Assembly: GCA_029267445.1 (NCBI GenBank)
Contig: JAJUIU010000036.1
Coordinates: 1-37,241 of the forward strand
Source: Rhodospirillaceae bacterium
GTDB taxonomy: Bacteria; Pseudomonadota; Alphaproteobacteria; Azospirillales; Azospirillaceae
Direction of reading: 5' to 3'
DNA: 37,241 nucleotides
Position numbers and translations under genes: made by a program. This document shows positions 7,135-18,556 of the stretch, in pieces (position 1 is the stretch's first letter; each line of letters opens with the position of its first letter). The notes below the pieces were generated by a model. It was not told where the DNA came from and did no database searches. It saw only the letters and a program-made list of their open reading frames with translations.

Positions 7135-9417
7135 ATGACCCGCGTTCCCAGTCACCGCCGACTCCGCGCTACGGCGCTCGGTGGAGCAGCCCTGATCGCC
7201 TATCTGGCCCTGCCGTCCACGGCGCTGGCGCAGACCGAGGCCCCGCGCCCGGGCGCCCGTGTCACGGGCGTGGAGGAGATCGTGGTGACGGCCCGGCGCG
7301 TGGAGGAAACTAGCCAGTCGGTGCCGGTCGCCATCACGGCCCTCAGCGAGGGGATGCTTGAGCGGCGCGACATCACGCGCCTGGGCGACATCAAGAACGT
7401 GGTGCCGAACCTGATCTTCGACGCCAACACCGCGACGACCAACGCGGCGCGCATCTTCCTGCGCGGACTGGGCGAGGACGAGAGCTTCTTCACGGCCGAC
7501 ATGCCCGTCGGCATCTACATCGACGATGTCTACATCCCGCGCTCCAACGGCGCGCTGTTCGACCTCTACAACATCCAGCGGATGGAGGTTCTGCGCGGGC
7601 CCCAGGGCACCCTGTTCGGCCGCAACACCACCGCCGGCGCCATCCAGGTCATCTCCAAGAAGCCGAGCGACCAGTTCGAAGGCAGTGTCGAGCTGACCAT
7701 TGGGGAGTACGAGCGGTTCGACGTCCGCGCGGCGCTGGGCGGCCCGATCGTGCCCGGCAAGGTGGCCGGACAGGTCGCGGTGCTGCACCGCGAGCAGGAG
7801 GGCTGGCTGACCGACCTCGCCAGCGGCCAGAAGTTCAATGGACTGGACGTGAACGCCGGCCGCGCCAGCGTCCTGATCACCCCGAACGAGAAGCTGAGCG
7901 TTCTGCTGTCCGGCGACTACACGCAGGATCATTCGCCGGCCAGCACGGCCACGGCGATGGCGCTGAACCTCGCGGGCGGCACGGAGAACGCGCTGCGCCA
8001 GTTCCCGCGCCTGACGCTGCAGGGCAACGAGGATGTGCGCGTGACCCGGACCAGCAATCTGGTCGATCCGCGCAACGACACCGACGCCTGGGGCCTGTCG
8101 GGCCAGATCGCCTACGAGCTTGGCGACTTCGAGATCAAGTCGATCACGGCCCACCGGCAAATGACCTGGGACCTGTTCACCGACTTCGACGGGTCGAACC
8201 TCAACCCGTTCTCACTTTACCAGGATCAGGACCAGGAGAACACCAGCCAGGAGATTCGCTTCAGCGGCCCGCTGAACGACCGTGTGTCCATCATCGGCGG
8301 CTTCTTCTATTTCAATGAGCAGAACGAGCAGATCACCCGCTTCCTGGGCCAGACGGCCCCGGTGACCAGCACGCCGTTCAACTACAGCTACGCCACGCTG
8401 GACACGGACAGCTACGCCGTCTTCCTCAGCGGAACGGTGGACCTGACGGCCGACATCCGGCTGACGGCGGGTGCGCGCTACACCTGGGAAACCAAGGACT
8501 ACTATGCCGACGCGCGGGCGCCGAACGGCACGGTGCTGACGCTGACGGCCCCGTCGCCGCTGCTGCCCGGCGTGCCGGTCGGCACCCCGGCCCGCAACAG
8601 CCTGACCGGCGAGGTGGAGGAGTTCAACCCGTCGGCCAGCATCGACTGGCAGGTGACGGAGGACGCGCTGCTCTACGCCTCCATCCGCAACGGCTTCAAG
8701 GGCGCGTCGTTCAACGGGCGCCTCGCCAACGCGGTGGCGGTGCTGAGCGCCACGCCGCTGCGGCCGGAGAAGGTCTGGGCCTATGAGGCGGGTGCGAAGA
8801 CCGAGTGGCTGGACAACCGCCTGCGGGTGAACGCCGCCGCCTTCTACACCGAGGTGGAGGACTGGCAGCGCGCCGCCTTCGTCAACAACAACTTCCAGCG
8901 CGGAAACCAGGGCGACATCTACATCCAGGGCCTGGAGCTGGAGACCACGGCCGTTCTGGCCGAGGGCTTCGAGGTCAATGGCTTCCTCGGCGTGATGGAC
9001 GCCGGCTACGACACGATCAAGTTCGGCATCCCGCAATCCTGCAACGGGGTGAACTACGCGCCGGGCGACTTCAGCCTCGTCTCCACGCCGGATATCACGC
9101 TCGGCATCGGGGGCAACTACACCTTCGCCGTGCCGGGTCTGCCCGGCAACGTGACGATCACCGGCAACGGTTCCTACAAGTCGGAGAACCAGACGGCCAC
9201 CTGCCCGCACAACGCCCTGAAGCAGGAGGCGAACTGGCTGGTGGACGCGAACGTCGCCTACGAGACGGACGACGGCCGCTACCGCCTCTACGCCGGGGTG
9301 AAGAACCTGACGGACGCCAAGTTCAACACTGGCTCCTCGATCTTCCTGCCGACGCATGTGGCGATCTATTACAACCCGCCGCGCATGTGGAGCGCCGGCA
9401 TCCGGGCGAAGTTCTGA
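7135..9417 (+). CDS. TonB-dependent outer-membrane receptor, substrate unknown
   Basis: The 760-residue precursor has a signal peptide (about 1-32, ending ALA). The TonB box VEEIVVTARR is at about 46-55, followed by a plug domain with RGPQGTLFGRNTTAGAIQVISKKP and a 22-strand-type barrel ending in an aromatic residue (GIRAKF). It transports a ligand across the outer membrane using TonB/ExbBD energy; those genes are not in this window. The plug style (PVAITALSEGMLERRDI, ADMPVGIYIDDVYIPRSNGA) matches the large alphaproteobacterial/sphingomonad receptor group, which handles siderophores, vitamins, carbohydrates and aromatics. It lacks the FRAP/NPNL pair seen in the heme receptor at 16226-18265. 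The ATG at 7135 is preferred over 7018 because of the ribosome site and signal peptide. The divergent exported VOC protein is the only functional hint. Confidence 0.92.
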   Translation: MTRVPSHRRLRATALGGAALIAYLALPSTALAQTEAPRPGARVTGVEEIVVTARRVEETSQSVPVAITALSEGMLERRDITRLGDIKNVVPNLIFDANTATTNAARIFLRGLGEDESFFTADMPVGIYIDDVYIPRSNGALFDLYNIQRMEVLRGPQGTLFGRNTTAGAIQVISKKPSDQFEGSVELTIGEYERFDVRAALGGPIVPGKVAGQVAVLHREQEGWLTDLASGQKFNGLDVNAGRASVLITPNEKLSVLLSGDYTQDHSPASTATAMALNLAGGTENALRQFPRLTLQGNEDVRVTRTSNLVDPRNDTDAWGLSGQIAYELGDFEIKSITAHRQMTWDLFTDFDGSNLNPFSLYQDQDQENTSQEIRFSGPLNDRVSIIGGFFYFNEQNEQITRFLGQTAPVTSTPFNYSYATLDTDSYAVFLSGTVDLTADIRLTAGARYTWETKDYYADARAPNGTVLTLTAPSPLLPGVPVGTPARNSLTGEVEEFNPSASIDWQVTEDALLYASIRNGFKGASFNGRLANAVAVLSATPLRPEKVWAYEAGAKTEWLDNRLRVNAAAFYTEVEDWQRAAFVNNNFQRGNQGDIYIQGLELETTAVLAEGFEVNGFLGVMDAGYDTIKFGIPQSCNGVNYAPGDFSLVSTPDITLGIGGNYTFAVPGLPGNVTITGNGSYKSENQTATCPHNALKQEANWLVDANVAYETDDGRYRLYAGVKNLTDAKFNTGSSIFLPTHVAIYYNPPRMWSAGIRAKF

Positions 9418-11989
<2,572 letters not shown>

Positions 11990-12022
11990 CGGCTTGAGGG
12001 ACGGTGAACTGAGGTGACGGGA

Positions 12023-12054
12023 GGGCGGCCCCTGGCGACGGGGGCCGCCCTTTC
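12023..12054 (+). terminator. Rho-independent terminator of katG
   Basis: A perfect 10-bp stem GGGCGGCCCC (12023-12032) and GGGGCCGCCC (12041-12050) has an 8-nt loop and is followed by TTT. It lies 34 nt after the katG stop, between convergent katG and hmuV. Confidence 0.85.
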
Positions 12055-12071
12055 CGCATAGGGAGGCGGTC

Positions 12072-12893
12072 TCACTCCGCCGCCAGTTTCTCGCTGCCGA
12101 AGGGGCGGGGGGCGACGCAGCCGACCACCCGGACGCTGAGGGCGCCGGTGCGGGGGCATCGGTCGGCCACGGAGTCGATCCCGTAGACGCGGCGCAGCAG
12201 CGGCGGCGTCAGCACCGCCTCTGCCGGCCCTTCCGCCGCGACCGTGCCCCCGTCCATCAGCACCAGCCGTCCCGCATGGCGGGCGGCCAGGTCCAGGTCG
12301 TGCAGGACGGCCATCACGGCGGCCCCCTCAGCCGCGACCATCGCGACGAGGCGGAGCACGAGGTGCTGATGCCGCGGATCGAGTGCCGCCGTCGGTTCGT
12401 CCAGCAGCAGGATCGGTGGGGACCCGGCCGCCTGGATGGCCCGAACCTGGACCAGCGCGCGGGCCAGATGCACGCGCCGCCGCTCACCGCCTGAAAGCCG
12501 GGTGATCGGCCGCCCGGCCAGATGCCCGGCCTCCAGCGCGTCGAGGGCGCCGGCCACGAATGCCTCGGCCTGCCGTCGCGGCAATGTCCGCGCGCCCCAG
12601 CCCACCACCTCGCGCGCCGGGAAGGGGAAGGAGACCTCCACATCCTGCGGCAGCACCGCCCGCCGCAAGGCCAGCCTTTCCGGGGACAGGCCGGCGATGT
12701 CGCGGCCGTCCAGGCACACGCGGCCCCGTCCGGGACGGATGTCACCCGCCAGCGCCCTCAGCAGCGTCGACTTTCCGGCGCCATTCGGACCGAGGATGGC
12801 GGTCAGCCGCCCCGGCTCCAGCCGCACGGAAACATGGTCGAGCAGGGTCCTGCCGCCGCGCGCCACCGTGATACCGTCGGCCATCAAGGTCAT
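12072..12893 (-). CDS. hmuV: Heme ABC transporter ATP-binding protein HmuV
   Basis: The 273-residue ATPase energises heme import across the inner membrane with HmuU and HmuT. Walker A GPNGAGKST is at 35-43, signature LSGGE at 133-137, Walker B ILLLDE at 161-166, and the switch His is in AVLHDLDLAARH. The segment PQDVEVSFPFPAREVVGWG is typical of HmuV/BtuD-like ATPases for FecCD permeases. Its ATG overlaps the hmuU stop by 4 nt, so the two are translationally coupled. It is the last gene of the hmu operon. Confidence 0.95.
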   Translation of the reverse strand: MTLMADGITVARGGRTLLDHVSVRLEPGRLTAILGPNGAGKSTLLRALAGDIRPGRGRVCLDGRDIAGLSPERLALRRAVLPQDVEVSFPFPAREVVGWGARTLPRRQAEAFVAGALDALEAGHLAGRPITRLSGGERRRVHLARALVQVRAIQAAGSPPILLLDEPTAALDPRHQHLVLRLVAMVAAEGAAVMAVLHDLDLAARHAGRLVLMDGGTVAAEGPAEAVLTPPLLRRVYGIDSVADRCPRTGALSVRVVGCVAPRPFGSEKLAAE

Positions 12894-13990
12894 GCCATGT
12901 ACCTCCGCTTGCGGTGGAGCAGCAGGGCGAGGAAGAAGGGGCCGCCGATCCCGGCCGTGAGCAGACCGATGGGCAACTCCGCCGGGACGGCGGCCGTTCG
13001 CGCCACCGTGTCGGCCAGCAGCACCAGCAGCGCCCCGCCCAGGGCCGAGGCGGGCAGCAGCAGCCGGTGCCCGGGGCCCGCCGCCAGCCTGACGAGGTGG
13101 GGTACCACGAGCCCGATGAACCCGATGGGTCCGACCGCCGCCACGGCCGCGCCCACCGTCACCGCCACGCCCAGGATGGACAGAGTCTTCAGCCGGCCGA
13201 CATCCACGCCCAGATGGCGCGCGGCCTCCTCCCCCAGGCTGAGCTGGTCGAGGTCGCGTCCCAATGCGAGCAGCGGCAGCAGGGGCAGGAGCAGCAGCGG
13301 GGCCGCCACCGCGAGCGCCGTCCAGTCGGCGGCCGCGAGGCTTCCCATGGTCCAGAAGGTGAGGGAGCGGAGCTGCTGGTCGTCACTGAGATAGGTCATG
13401 ACGCCGATGCCGGCCCCGGCGATGGCGTTCACCGCGATGCCGGCCAGCAGCAGCGTGGCCACGTCCACCTGCCCATCCACCCGGGCGAGGCGATGGATCA
13501 GCAGCGTGGTGGCGACCCCGCCCAGGAAGGCGGCCAGCGGCAGCGCCCAGAGGCCAAGCAATGCCGCGACCGGGCCGCCCAGCACAATCATCGCCACGGC
13601 CGCGAGTGCCGCACCGCTGGAGACGCCGATCAGGCCGGGATCGGCCAACGGATTGCGGAACCACGCCTGCAGGACCGCGCCGGAGACGGCGAGGCCGGCG
13701 CCGACGGCCATCGCCATCAGGATGCGGGGCAGGCGGAGCTCCCGCACCACCGCCACCTCATGCGCCAGTTCCGCCGGCAAAGCCCCAAGCCCCACGGCGG
13801 AGGCCAGCGCCATGGCGACGCGATCCGGCGGCACGGCGAGCGCCCCGCTGCCCAGCGCCAGCAAGGCGGTCAGGACCAGGGCCGCGCCGAGGGCCGGGAG
13901 CAGCAGCGACCGGACGGAGAACCGCCATCCGCGCGCCGGCCGATCCGCCGGGCGCGCGTCGCCAGCCATCCCGGCGCCGAGCGCCGTCAC
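12890..13990 (-). CDS. hmuU: Heme ABC transporter permease HmuU (FecCD family)
   Basis: The 366-residue protein is very hydrophobic, with about ten transmembrane helices. FecCD hallmarks are present: LRLPRILMAMAVGAGLAVSG, LQAWFRNPLADPGLIGVSSG, and the C-terminal coupling region GPIGFIGLVVPHLVRLAAG. It forms the inner-membrane heme channel as a dimer with HmuV. The N-terminus has about 25 extra polar residues before TM1, so a start slightly downstream is possible. The 4-nt overlaps with hmuT upstream and hmuV downstream support one transcript. Confidence 0.95.
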   Translation of the reverse strand: MTALGAGMAGDARPADRPARGWRFSVRSLLLPALGAALVLTALLALGSGALAVPPDRVAMALASAVGLGALPAELAHEVAVVRELRLPRILMAMAVGAGLAVSGAVLQAWFRNPLADPGLIGVSSGAALAAVAMIVLGGPVAALLGLWALPLAAFLGGVATTLLIHRLARVDGQVDVATLLLAGIAVNAIAGAGIGVMTYLSDDQQLRSLTFWTMGSLAAADWTALAVAAPLLLLPLLPLLALGRDLDQLSLGEEAARHLGVDVGRLKTLSILGVAVTVGAAVAAVGPIGFIGLVVPHLVRLAAGPGHRLLLPASALGGALLVLLADTVARTAAVPAELPIGLLTAGIGGPFFLALLLHRKRRYMA

Positions 13991-14862
13991 CGTCCCGCCT
14001 CGGCCGTGCGCGCCGGCAGACCGGGATGGAACGCTTCGGCCAGGGTGCGGACCGCCTCGCCGATACGCGGGCCGAAACCAAGCACCAGCAGCGCGTCGAT
14101 GGTCACGAACCGGCCCGCCCGCGCGGCGGGTGTGAGCGCCAGTTCCGGCAGGGCGGTGACACGGTCCGGCCCACCCATACGCCGGATCGCCTGTTCCGTC
14201 ACCACCACCAGGTCCGGGCGGGCGGCAACTGCGGCCTCTGGCGTGAGCGGCTTCAGCCCCTCCGCCGCGTCGAAGGCGTTGGCGCCGCCGGCCAGCGCGA
14301 TCACCGCGTCCGCCGCCGTGCCGCGCCCCGCCGCCATCAGGCCACCCCGACCCGTGTCCATCAGGAACAGCACGCGTGGCGGCGGACCGGCGCCCTCCAG
14401 CCGTCGCCGCACCGTCGCCAGCTCCTCGCCGATACGGGCGGCCAGGGCCTCTCCGGCGGGTGCGGCGTCCAGGGCGGCTGCGACGCCGCGCACCTTCGCC
14501 AGCACCCCGTCGACCGACGCGTCGTCGGGCACCGTGACGACTGCCACGCCGAGGGTACGCAGCGGCTCAAGCGCCTGGGCCGGACCGGCCGCCTTGGTGG
14601 CCAGCACCATGGTCGGGCGCAGGCTGAGCAGCCCCTCGGCCGTCAGCGCCCGCTTGTATCCCACCTTGGGAAGTCCGGCGGTTTCCGCCGGCCACGCGCT
14701 GCTGGTGTCCACCGCCACAAGCCGGTGACCCTGGCCAAGCGCGTAGGCGATCTCCGTCACCGCACCGTCGACGCTGATCACCCGCTCCCCCGCCTGCGCG
14801 GTGCCGGCGCCCAGCGCCACCGCCAAGAGCAGGGCGCGGAACGGGCGGAGATGCCGGATCAT
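13987..14862 (-). CDS. hmuT: Periplasmic heme-binding protein HmuT
   Basis: The 291-residue protein has a signal peptide (1-24) and is a cluster A-III substrate-binding protein that delivers heme to HmuUV. The heme-ligating Tyr of the ShuT/PhuT/HmuT family is probably Y69 in KVGYKRALTAEGLLSLRP. VISVDGAVTEIAYALGQGHRLVAVD at the N-terminus and GLKPLTPEAAVAARPDLVVVTE later are typical. The ATG at 14862 overlaps the hmuS stop (ATGA), and longer upstream frames run inside hmuS. Gene order and motif identify it well. Confidence 0.95.
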   Translation of the reverse strand: MIRHLRPFRALLLAVALGAGTAQAGERVISVDGAVTEIAYALGQGHRLVAVDTSSAWPAETAGLPKVGYKRALTAEGLLSLRPTMVLATKAAGPAQALEPLRTLGVAVVTVPDDASVDGVLAKVRGVAAALDAAPAGEALAARIGEELATVRRRLEGAGPPPRVLFLMDTGRGGLMAAGRGTAADAVIALAGGANAFDAAEGLKPLTPEAAVAARPDLVVVTEQAIRRMGGPDRVTALPELALTPAARAGRFVTIDALLVLGFGPRIGEAVRTLAEAFHPGLPARTAEAGR

Positions 14863-15965
14863 GCCGCCACCTCGAGGGCCGACAGGTCGGCCAGCAGGGT
14901 GCGCCACTCCTCCAGCTCCGGCTTGCCCGGCTTGCGCGCGCCGAACAGCTGGATGAAGGGCCGGTTCTCCGTGTCGAACAGCTCCAGCGAGGTGACTACC
15001 CCGTCGCGGGTCGGCTTGCGGACGATCCAGGCGCTGCCGACCCGGTCCTGGCGGACGTGCAGGTTGAAGCGCGGGTCCAGCACGTTGATCCATGGCCCCA
15101 TCGGTTCCACCCGCTCCACCGGGCCGGTGTGGATCTGGATGCAGCCGGGATTGCCGACGAAGACCATGATCGGCACCCCGCGCTCGGCCGCCAGCCGCAG
15201 GCAGCGATGCAGCGAGTCCAGCCGGACGGGCAGGGCGAGGTCGGCGCCGATCAGGCGGAAGGCCTGATGCCGTCCGATGCCGAATTCCCGCAGCATGCCG
15301 AAGAAGTCGTGCGTGTCCTGCAGGCTTTCCCAGTGGCGGCGGAAGCCGGCGAGATCGATGGCGTCGTCCGGCCGGTCGGCGGGCGGAACCGGCAGCGGCA
15401 GAACCGGAATACCCGGATCCTGGCCGGGTGCCCGGAACCGGGCGACCAGCCCGTCGAAGGCCGCGCGGTCGGACGCGTCGGCCAGGAAGACCTTGTGCAC
15501 GGCCGTGCCGTCGATGTCGAAGAACTGCAGGCTGTCGCGCACCCCGCTCTTCACAGCCTCCCGTACGGCGAAGCCGAACCGCCAGTGGTTCAGGAACAGG
15601 CGAAGGTCGATCTCCGGGTCCAGCACGAGCCCATGGCCGGGGCCGACGCTGACCTTGTCGAACCGACCGTGCTTCTCATGCACGGCATGGTCGTTGCGGG
15701 TGATCGTCATCACCTCGCCCAGGGCCGGCAACGCCTCGATCACCGCACCCCAGCCCTTCGGCTCGCCACCGGGGTCGAGGCGGAGGACGCGGGCGCCGGG
15801 TTCCTCGGTGCCGCAGCGGAGCGCCACCAGTTCCCCCTCGCTGATACCGAGACGCGCCGCCGCGTCGCGGGCCCGCAGGCCCGGCTGCTCGGCCTTCAGT
15901 CGCGCCCAGGCATCCCTCAGTGCGGCAAGATCGACTTTCCGGTCGTCCGGCATGATCGCGTCCAT
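14859..15965 (-). CDS. hmuS: Hemin-degrading/heme-handling factor HmuS
   Basis: The 368-residue cytoplasmic protein has two HemS/ChuX-like halves (about 20-185 and 205-365). Family motifs include VMTITRNDHAVHEKHGRFDKV, LFLNHWRFGFAV, SLQFFDIDGTAVHKVF and the C-terminal NVLDPRFNLHVRQDRVGSAWIVRKPT. Members bind incoming heme and either traffic it or degrade it to release iron. His candidates for heme ligation include those in NDHAVHEKHG. The ATG at 15965 has AAGGAGA 7 nt upstream; a second in-frame ATG is at 15953. It lies between hmuP (42 nt gap) and hmuT (4-nt overlap). Confidence 0.95.
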   Translation of the reverse strand: MDAIMPDDRKVDLAALRDAWARLKAEQPGLRARDAAARLGISEGELVALRCGTEEPGARVLRLDPGGEPKGWGAVIEALPALGEVMTITRNDHAVHEKHGRFDKVSVGPGHGLVLDPEIDLRLFLNHWRFGFAVREAVKSGVRDSLQFFDIDGTAVHKVFLADASDRAAFDGLVARFRAPGQDPGIPVLPLPVPPADRPDDAIDLAGFRRHWESLQDTHDFFGMLREFGIGRHQAFRLIGADLALPVRLDSLHRCLRLAAERGVPIMVFVGNPGCIQIHTGPVERVEPMGPWINVLDPRFNLHVRQDRVGSAWIVRKPTRDGVVTSLELFDTENRPFIQLFGARKPGKPELEEWRTLLADLSALEVAA

Positions 15966-16007
15966 CCCCGTCTCCTTTCGTCGGCTGGCTGTCGTTGGCT
16001 GGCGATG

Positions 16008-16220
16008 TCACTTGGTCAGGATCAGCTTGCCCTGGCTGGTGCGGCGCAGGCGGTACTCCTCGCCCCCATGGACGATCACCACCTCGCGGCCGCCGCGCAG
16101 AAGCTCGCGGCTGTCGATGCGCGGCACGTGGGGGGCGGGCGTCGCTGGCCCGGTCGCGGGGGCCGCTCCGGTCGGATCGCCTGCCGTCTGCTGGAGCACG
16201 GGCGCCTCCATCTTCCGCAT
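16008..16220 (-). CDS. hmuP: Hemin uptake protein HmuP
   Basis: This 70-residue protein has a conserved C-terminal half RIDSRELLRGGREVVIVHGG followed by EEYRLRRTSQGKLILTK, the HemP/HmuP family signature. The N-terminal half is Ala/Pro-rich and variable. In rhizobia, HmuP is described as a co-activator of heme receptor gene expression together with Irr. Here it lies 5 nt downstream of the heme receptor gene and upstream of hmuS, the usual order. An alternative start is the second Met (position 4). Confidence 0.92.
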   Translation of the reverse strand: MRKMEAPVLQQTAGDPTGAAPATGPATPAPHVPRIDSRELLRGGREVVIVHGGEEYRLRRTSQGKLILTK

Positions 16221-16225
16221 GTCGG

Positions 16226-18265
16226 TCAGAAGCTGACCTGCGCCGCCACCTTCAGCGTCCGCCCACGCTCGGGGATGCTGGACAGGTGGCGGCGGTAGGC
16301 CTTGTCGAAGAGATTGTCGACGCCGAGGTCGAGGCGGATCGTCTCCACCGGGCGCCAGGTCACGAACAGGTCGTGCAGCACGTAGCCGGGGGTGGGTTCG
16401 GCCAGGTTCACGCGGTCCTGCTCTGCCGTCAGCGATGCGCGCCAGCCGGCGGTCAGCCCGGCCCCGTCCCAGGTGCGACCGACGGTCAACGCCAGCCGGT
16501 CGGCCGGGATGGCGTCGAGGGCGCGGCCGCTGTTTTCATCCTCGCCTCGCAGGATGGAGGCGGCTGCGCTGCCGAACCATGTCGCGCTGTCATAGACCAG
16601 TTCCAGCTCGACACCCTCGATCCGCGCCTCCTGGACATTGCGGCGCACGGTCTGTCCCTGCCGGATCAGCACCGCCTGCTCGATGAAGTCGTCGACGTCG
16701 TTGCGGAAGAGGGCGCCCTTCAACAGCAGGCGGTCGCGCTCCAGCGCCACATCCTCGAAGGCCAGATTGACCCCGATCTCGTAGGTTTCGCCCCGCTCCG
16801 GCCCCAGCGCCGGATTGGGGACGAAGAAGTTGTTGGGGATGACGCAGGGCCGGCCGGGGATCGGGCAGACTCCGGGGAAGTGCAGGCCGCTGTTGTAGAG
16901 CTCCGTCAGGGACGGCGCCCGGAAGGCGGTCCCGTAGCCGGCGAACAGCGTCAGCCGGTTGTTCGCCTCGAAGGCGGCGCGGACGCTGGGGGAGACCTGC
17001 GTGTCCGTGCGCGACGGCTGCCCCTCGGCCGACTGGTCGAACCGGTCCCAGCGGATGGCCGGCGTCAGGGTGAAGCGGTCGGCGAACTCCGTCTCCGCCT
17101 GGGCGAAAAGGCCGACCACCTCGCTCTCCGCGTCCGGGAACTGCGGACGGGGGGCGCCGTCGCGGGTACCCGTCTGCTCGTCCCGATAGGCCTCGACGCC
17201 GTAAGTCAACGCCACCTCCGCCGGCCCGGCTGTGAACCGGCTGGTGTTGGCGACGTCGATCCCGACCGTCTCCAGCCGTGTCTCGTCCAGGCGGGGCCTG
17301 TCGACCCGGTCCTCCTCCAGGTCCGTGCGGGTCCAGTAGATGGCGCCGCGCAGGTCGAACAGGGGTCCGGCGATTCCTTCGTAGGACAGGTTCGCCGTGT
17401 CCTGCCGGGTGACGCGGTCGACGATGATGTCCAGGTCCGTCGTGTCCGGGGCCGATGGCAGCGCCTGATCGTTGCCATAGCCTTGCCAGGACAGGCGAAC
17501 CCGATGGCCGGCGGCCGGCGCCCAGTCCGCCTTGATCAGCCCGCTCAGCAGGTCGTCGCCGCTGAACGGGATGGTGAGGCCGGACCCGGTCTCCACGTCG
17601 TCGCTGGTCCGCCAGGTCCCGCTGGCGAGCAGGCCCACGGTGTCGGACGGGGCCGCGAACCCGGTTAGGCTCGCCAGGAACTCCTCGCCATTATCCTGAT
17701 AGGACACGCGCGCCTGCCCGCCGACGCGACGGCCGTCACGCAGCAGGTCGGCGGCGTCCTTGGTGGCAAGCGCGATGACGCCGCCGAGCGCGCCGCTGCC
17801 GTAGAGGGCGGATGCGGGACCGCGCAACACGTCGACCTGCTTCAGCAGGGTCGGGTCGATGAAGGTTCGGCCCTTGTGGCCCGCCTGGAAATTCTGGCGC
17901 GCGCCGTCCAGGCGGATGACGATGCGTTCGTCGCCGAGGCCGCGGATGCTGGGCTGCTCCGCCGTGGTGCGGGGACCCCCGGAGAGTTCAACGCTGGGAA
18001 CGTCGCGCAGGATGTCGTCCAGGCTCTGGGCTTGGCGACGCAGGATCTCCTCGCGCCCGACCACGGAGATGGAGGCGGGAACCTCGATCGCCTGGCGGGG
18101 CGTGCGGGTGGCGGTGACGGTGATCTCGTCGAGTTGCGCCAGCTGTTCGCGGCCGGACCCGGGCCGGGCGTCGGGCTTGGTGCCGGACTGGGCGTTGGCC
18201 AGGCAGGGAACGACGGCTAGGAGAAGACCGAGCGATGTGCTGCCAAGAAGGTGACGGACCGGCAT
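16226..18265 (-). CDS. hmuR: TonB-dependent heme/hemoglobin outer-membrane receptor HmuR
   Basis: The 679-residue precursor has a signal peptide (1-25, ANA/QS) and the TonB box LDEITVTAT at about 45-53. The plug domain contains EQPSIRGLGDERIVIRLDG. The barrel carries the heme-receptor FRAP box (447-450, FRAPSLTELY) and an NPNL-like box (NPALGPE, 483-489). H461 between them is the candidate heme ligand, and C466 and C473 may form a disulfide in that loop. The ATG at 18265 has GGAG 7 nt upstream, and longer frames extend into the promoter. It is the first gene of hmuRPSTUV. A Fur-like box overlaps the predicted promoter at 18381-18409, so iron repression is expected. Confidence 0.96.
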   Translation of the reverse strand: MPVRHLLGSTSLGLLLAVVPCLANAQSGTKPDARPGSGREQLAQLDEITVTATRTPRQAIEVPASISVVGREEILRRQAQSLDDILRDVPSVELSGGPRTTAEQPSIRGLGDERIVIRLDGARQNFQAGHKGRTFIDPTLLKQVDVLRGPASALYGSGALGGVIALATKDAADLLRDGRRVGGQARVSYQDNGEEFLASLTGFAAPSDTVGLLASGTWRTSDDVETGSGLTIPFSGDDLLSGLIKADWAPAAGHRVRLSWQGYGNDQALPSAPDTTDLDIIVDRVTRQDTANLSYEGIAGPLFDLRGAIYWTRTDLEEDRVDRPRLDETRLETVGIDVANTSRFTAGPAEVALTYGVEAYRDEQTGTRDGAPRPQFPDAESEVVGLFAQAETEFADRFTLTPAIRWDRFDQSAEGQPSRTDTQVSPSVRAAFEANNRLTLFAGYGTAFRAPSLTELYNSGLHFPGVCPIPGRPCVIPNNFFVPNPALGPERGETYEIGVNLAFEDVALERDRLLLKGALFRNDVDDFIEQAVLIRQGQTVRRNVQEARIEGVELELVYDSATWFGSAAASILRGEDENSGRALDAIPADRLALTVGRTWDGAGLTAGWRASLTAEQDRVNLAEPTPGYVLHDLFVTWRPVETIRLDLGVDNLFDKAYRRHLSSIPERGRTLKVAAQVSF

Positions 18266-18380
18266 GCGAGACTCCAAACGGGCCGGGCGTCTTCTCGTGG
18301 ACGCGGGCGGCAAGGTTCGGCGTTCTGGCTGGCGTCCGACGGCGCTTCCGTCCTGGCTGGCTTGAACTGGTGATGACGGA

Positions 18381-18409
18381 TTAATAATGCGAGTCGTTCG
18401 CACTCGCAA
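18381..18409 (-). promoter_or_regulatory. hmuR promoter with Fur-box-like palindrome
   Basis: On the minus strand, a -35-like TTGCGA (18409-18404) and a -10-like TATTAA (18386-18381) are separated by 17 nt. The spacer contains TGCGAGTCGTTCGCA (18388-18402), a 7-1-7 element with perfect TGCGA/TCGCA outer arms like alphaproteobacterial Fur boxes. A longer outer repeat TGCGAGT/ACTCGCA spans 18388-18408. Fur bound here would block RNA polymerase. Confidence 0.65.
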
Positions 18410-18556
18410 GCGGAAAAGGCAACCCTTCCGACAGGTTTGCGGCACCTTATCGACCGGTGGCCCCCCGCTCAGCGTCGACGTGGCAAGATGAAGCGGGACG
18501 CGTTCCGGCAGGACGCGCCATCATGTCGGGCGTGGCAGCGGGCGACGGAGACGGGC

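Noticed and set aside
12914-14728. Plus-strand open frame opposite hmuU and hmuT
   Set aside because: The opposite strand carries canonical transporter genes with overlapping starts and stops. This frame is repetitive Gly/Arg/Gln sequence.
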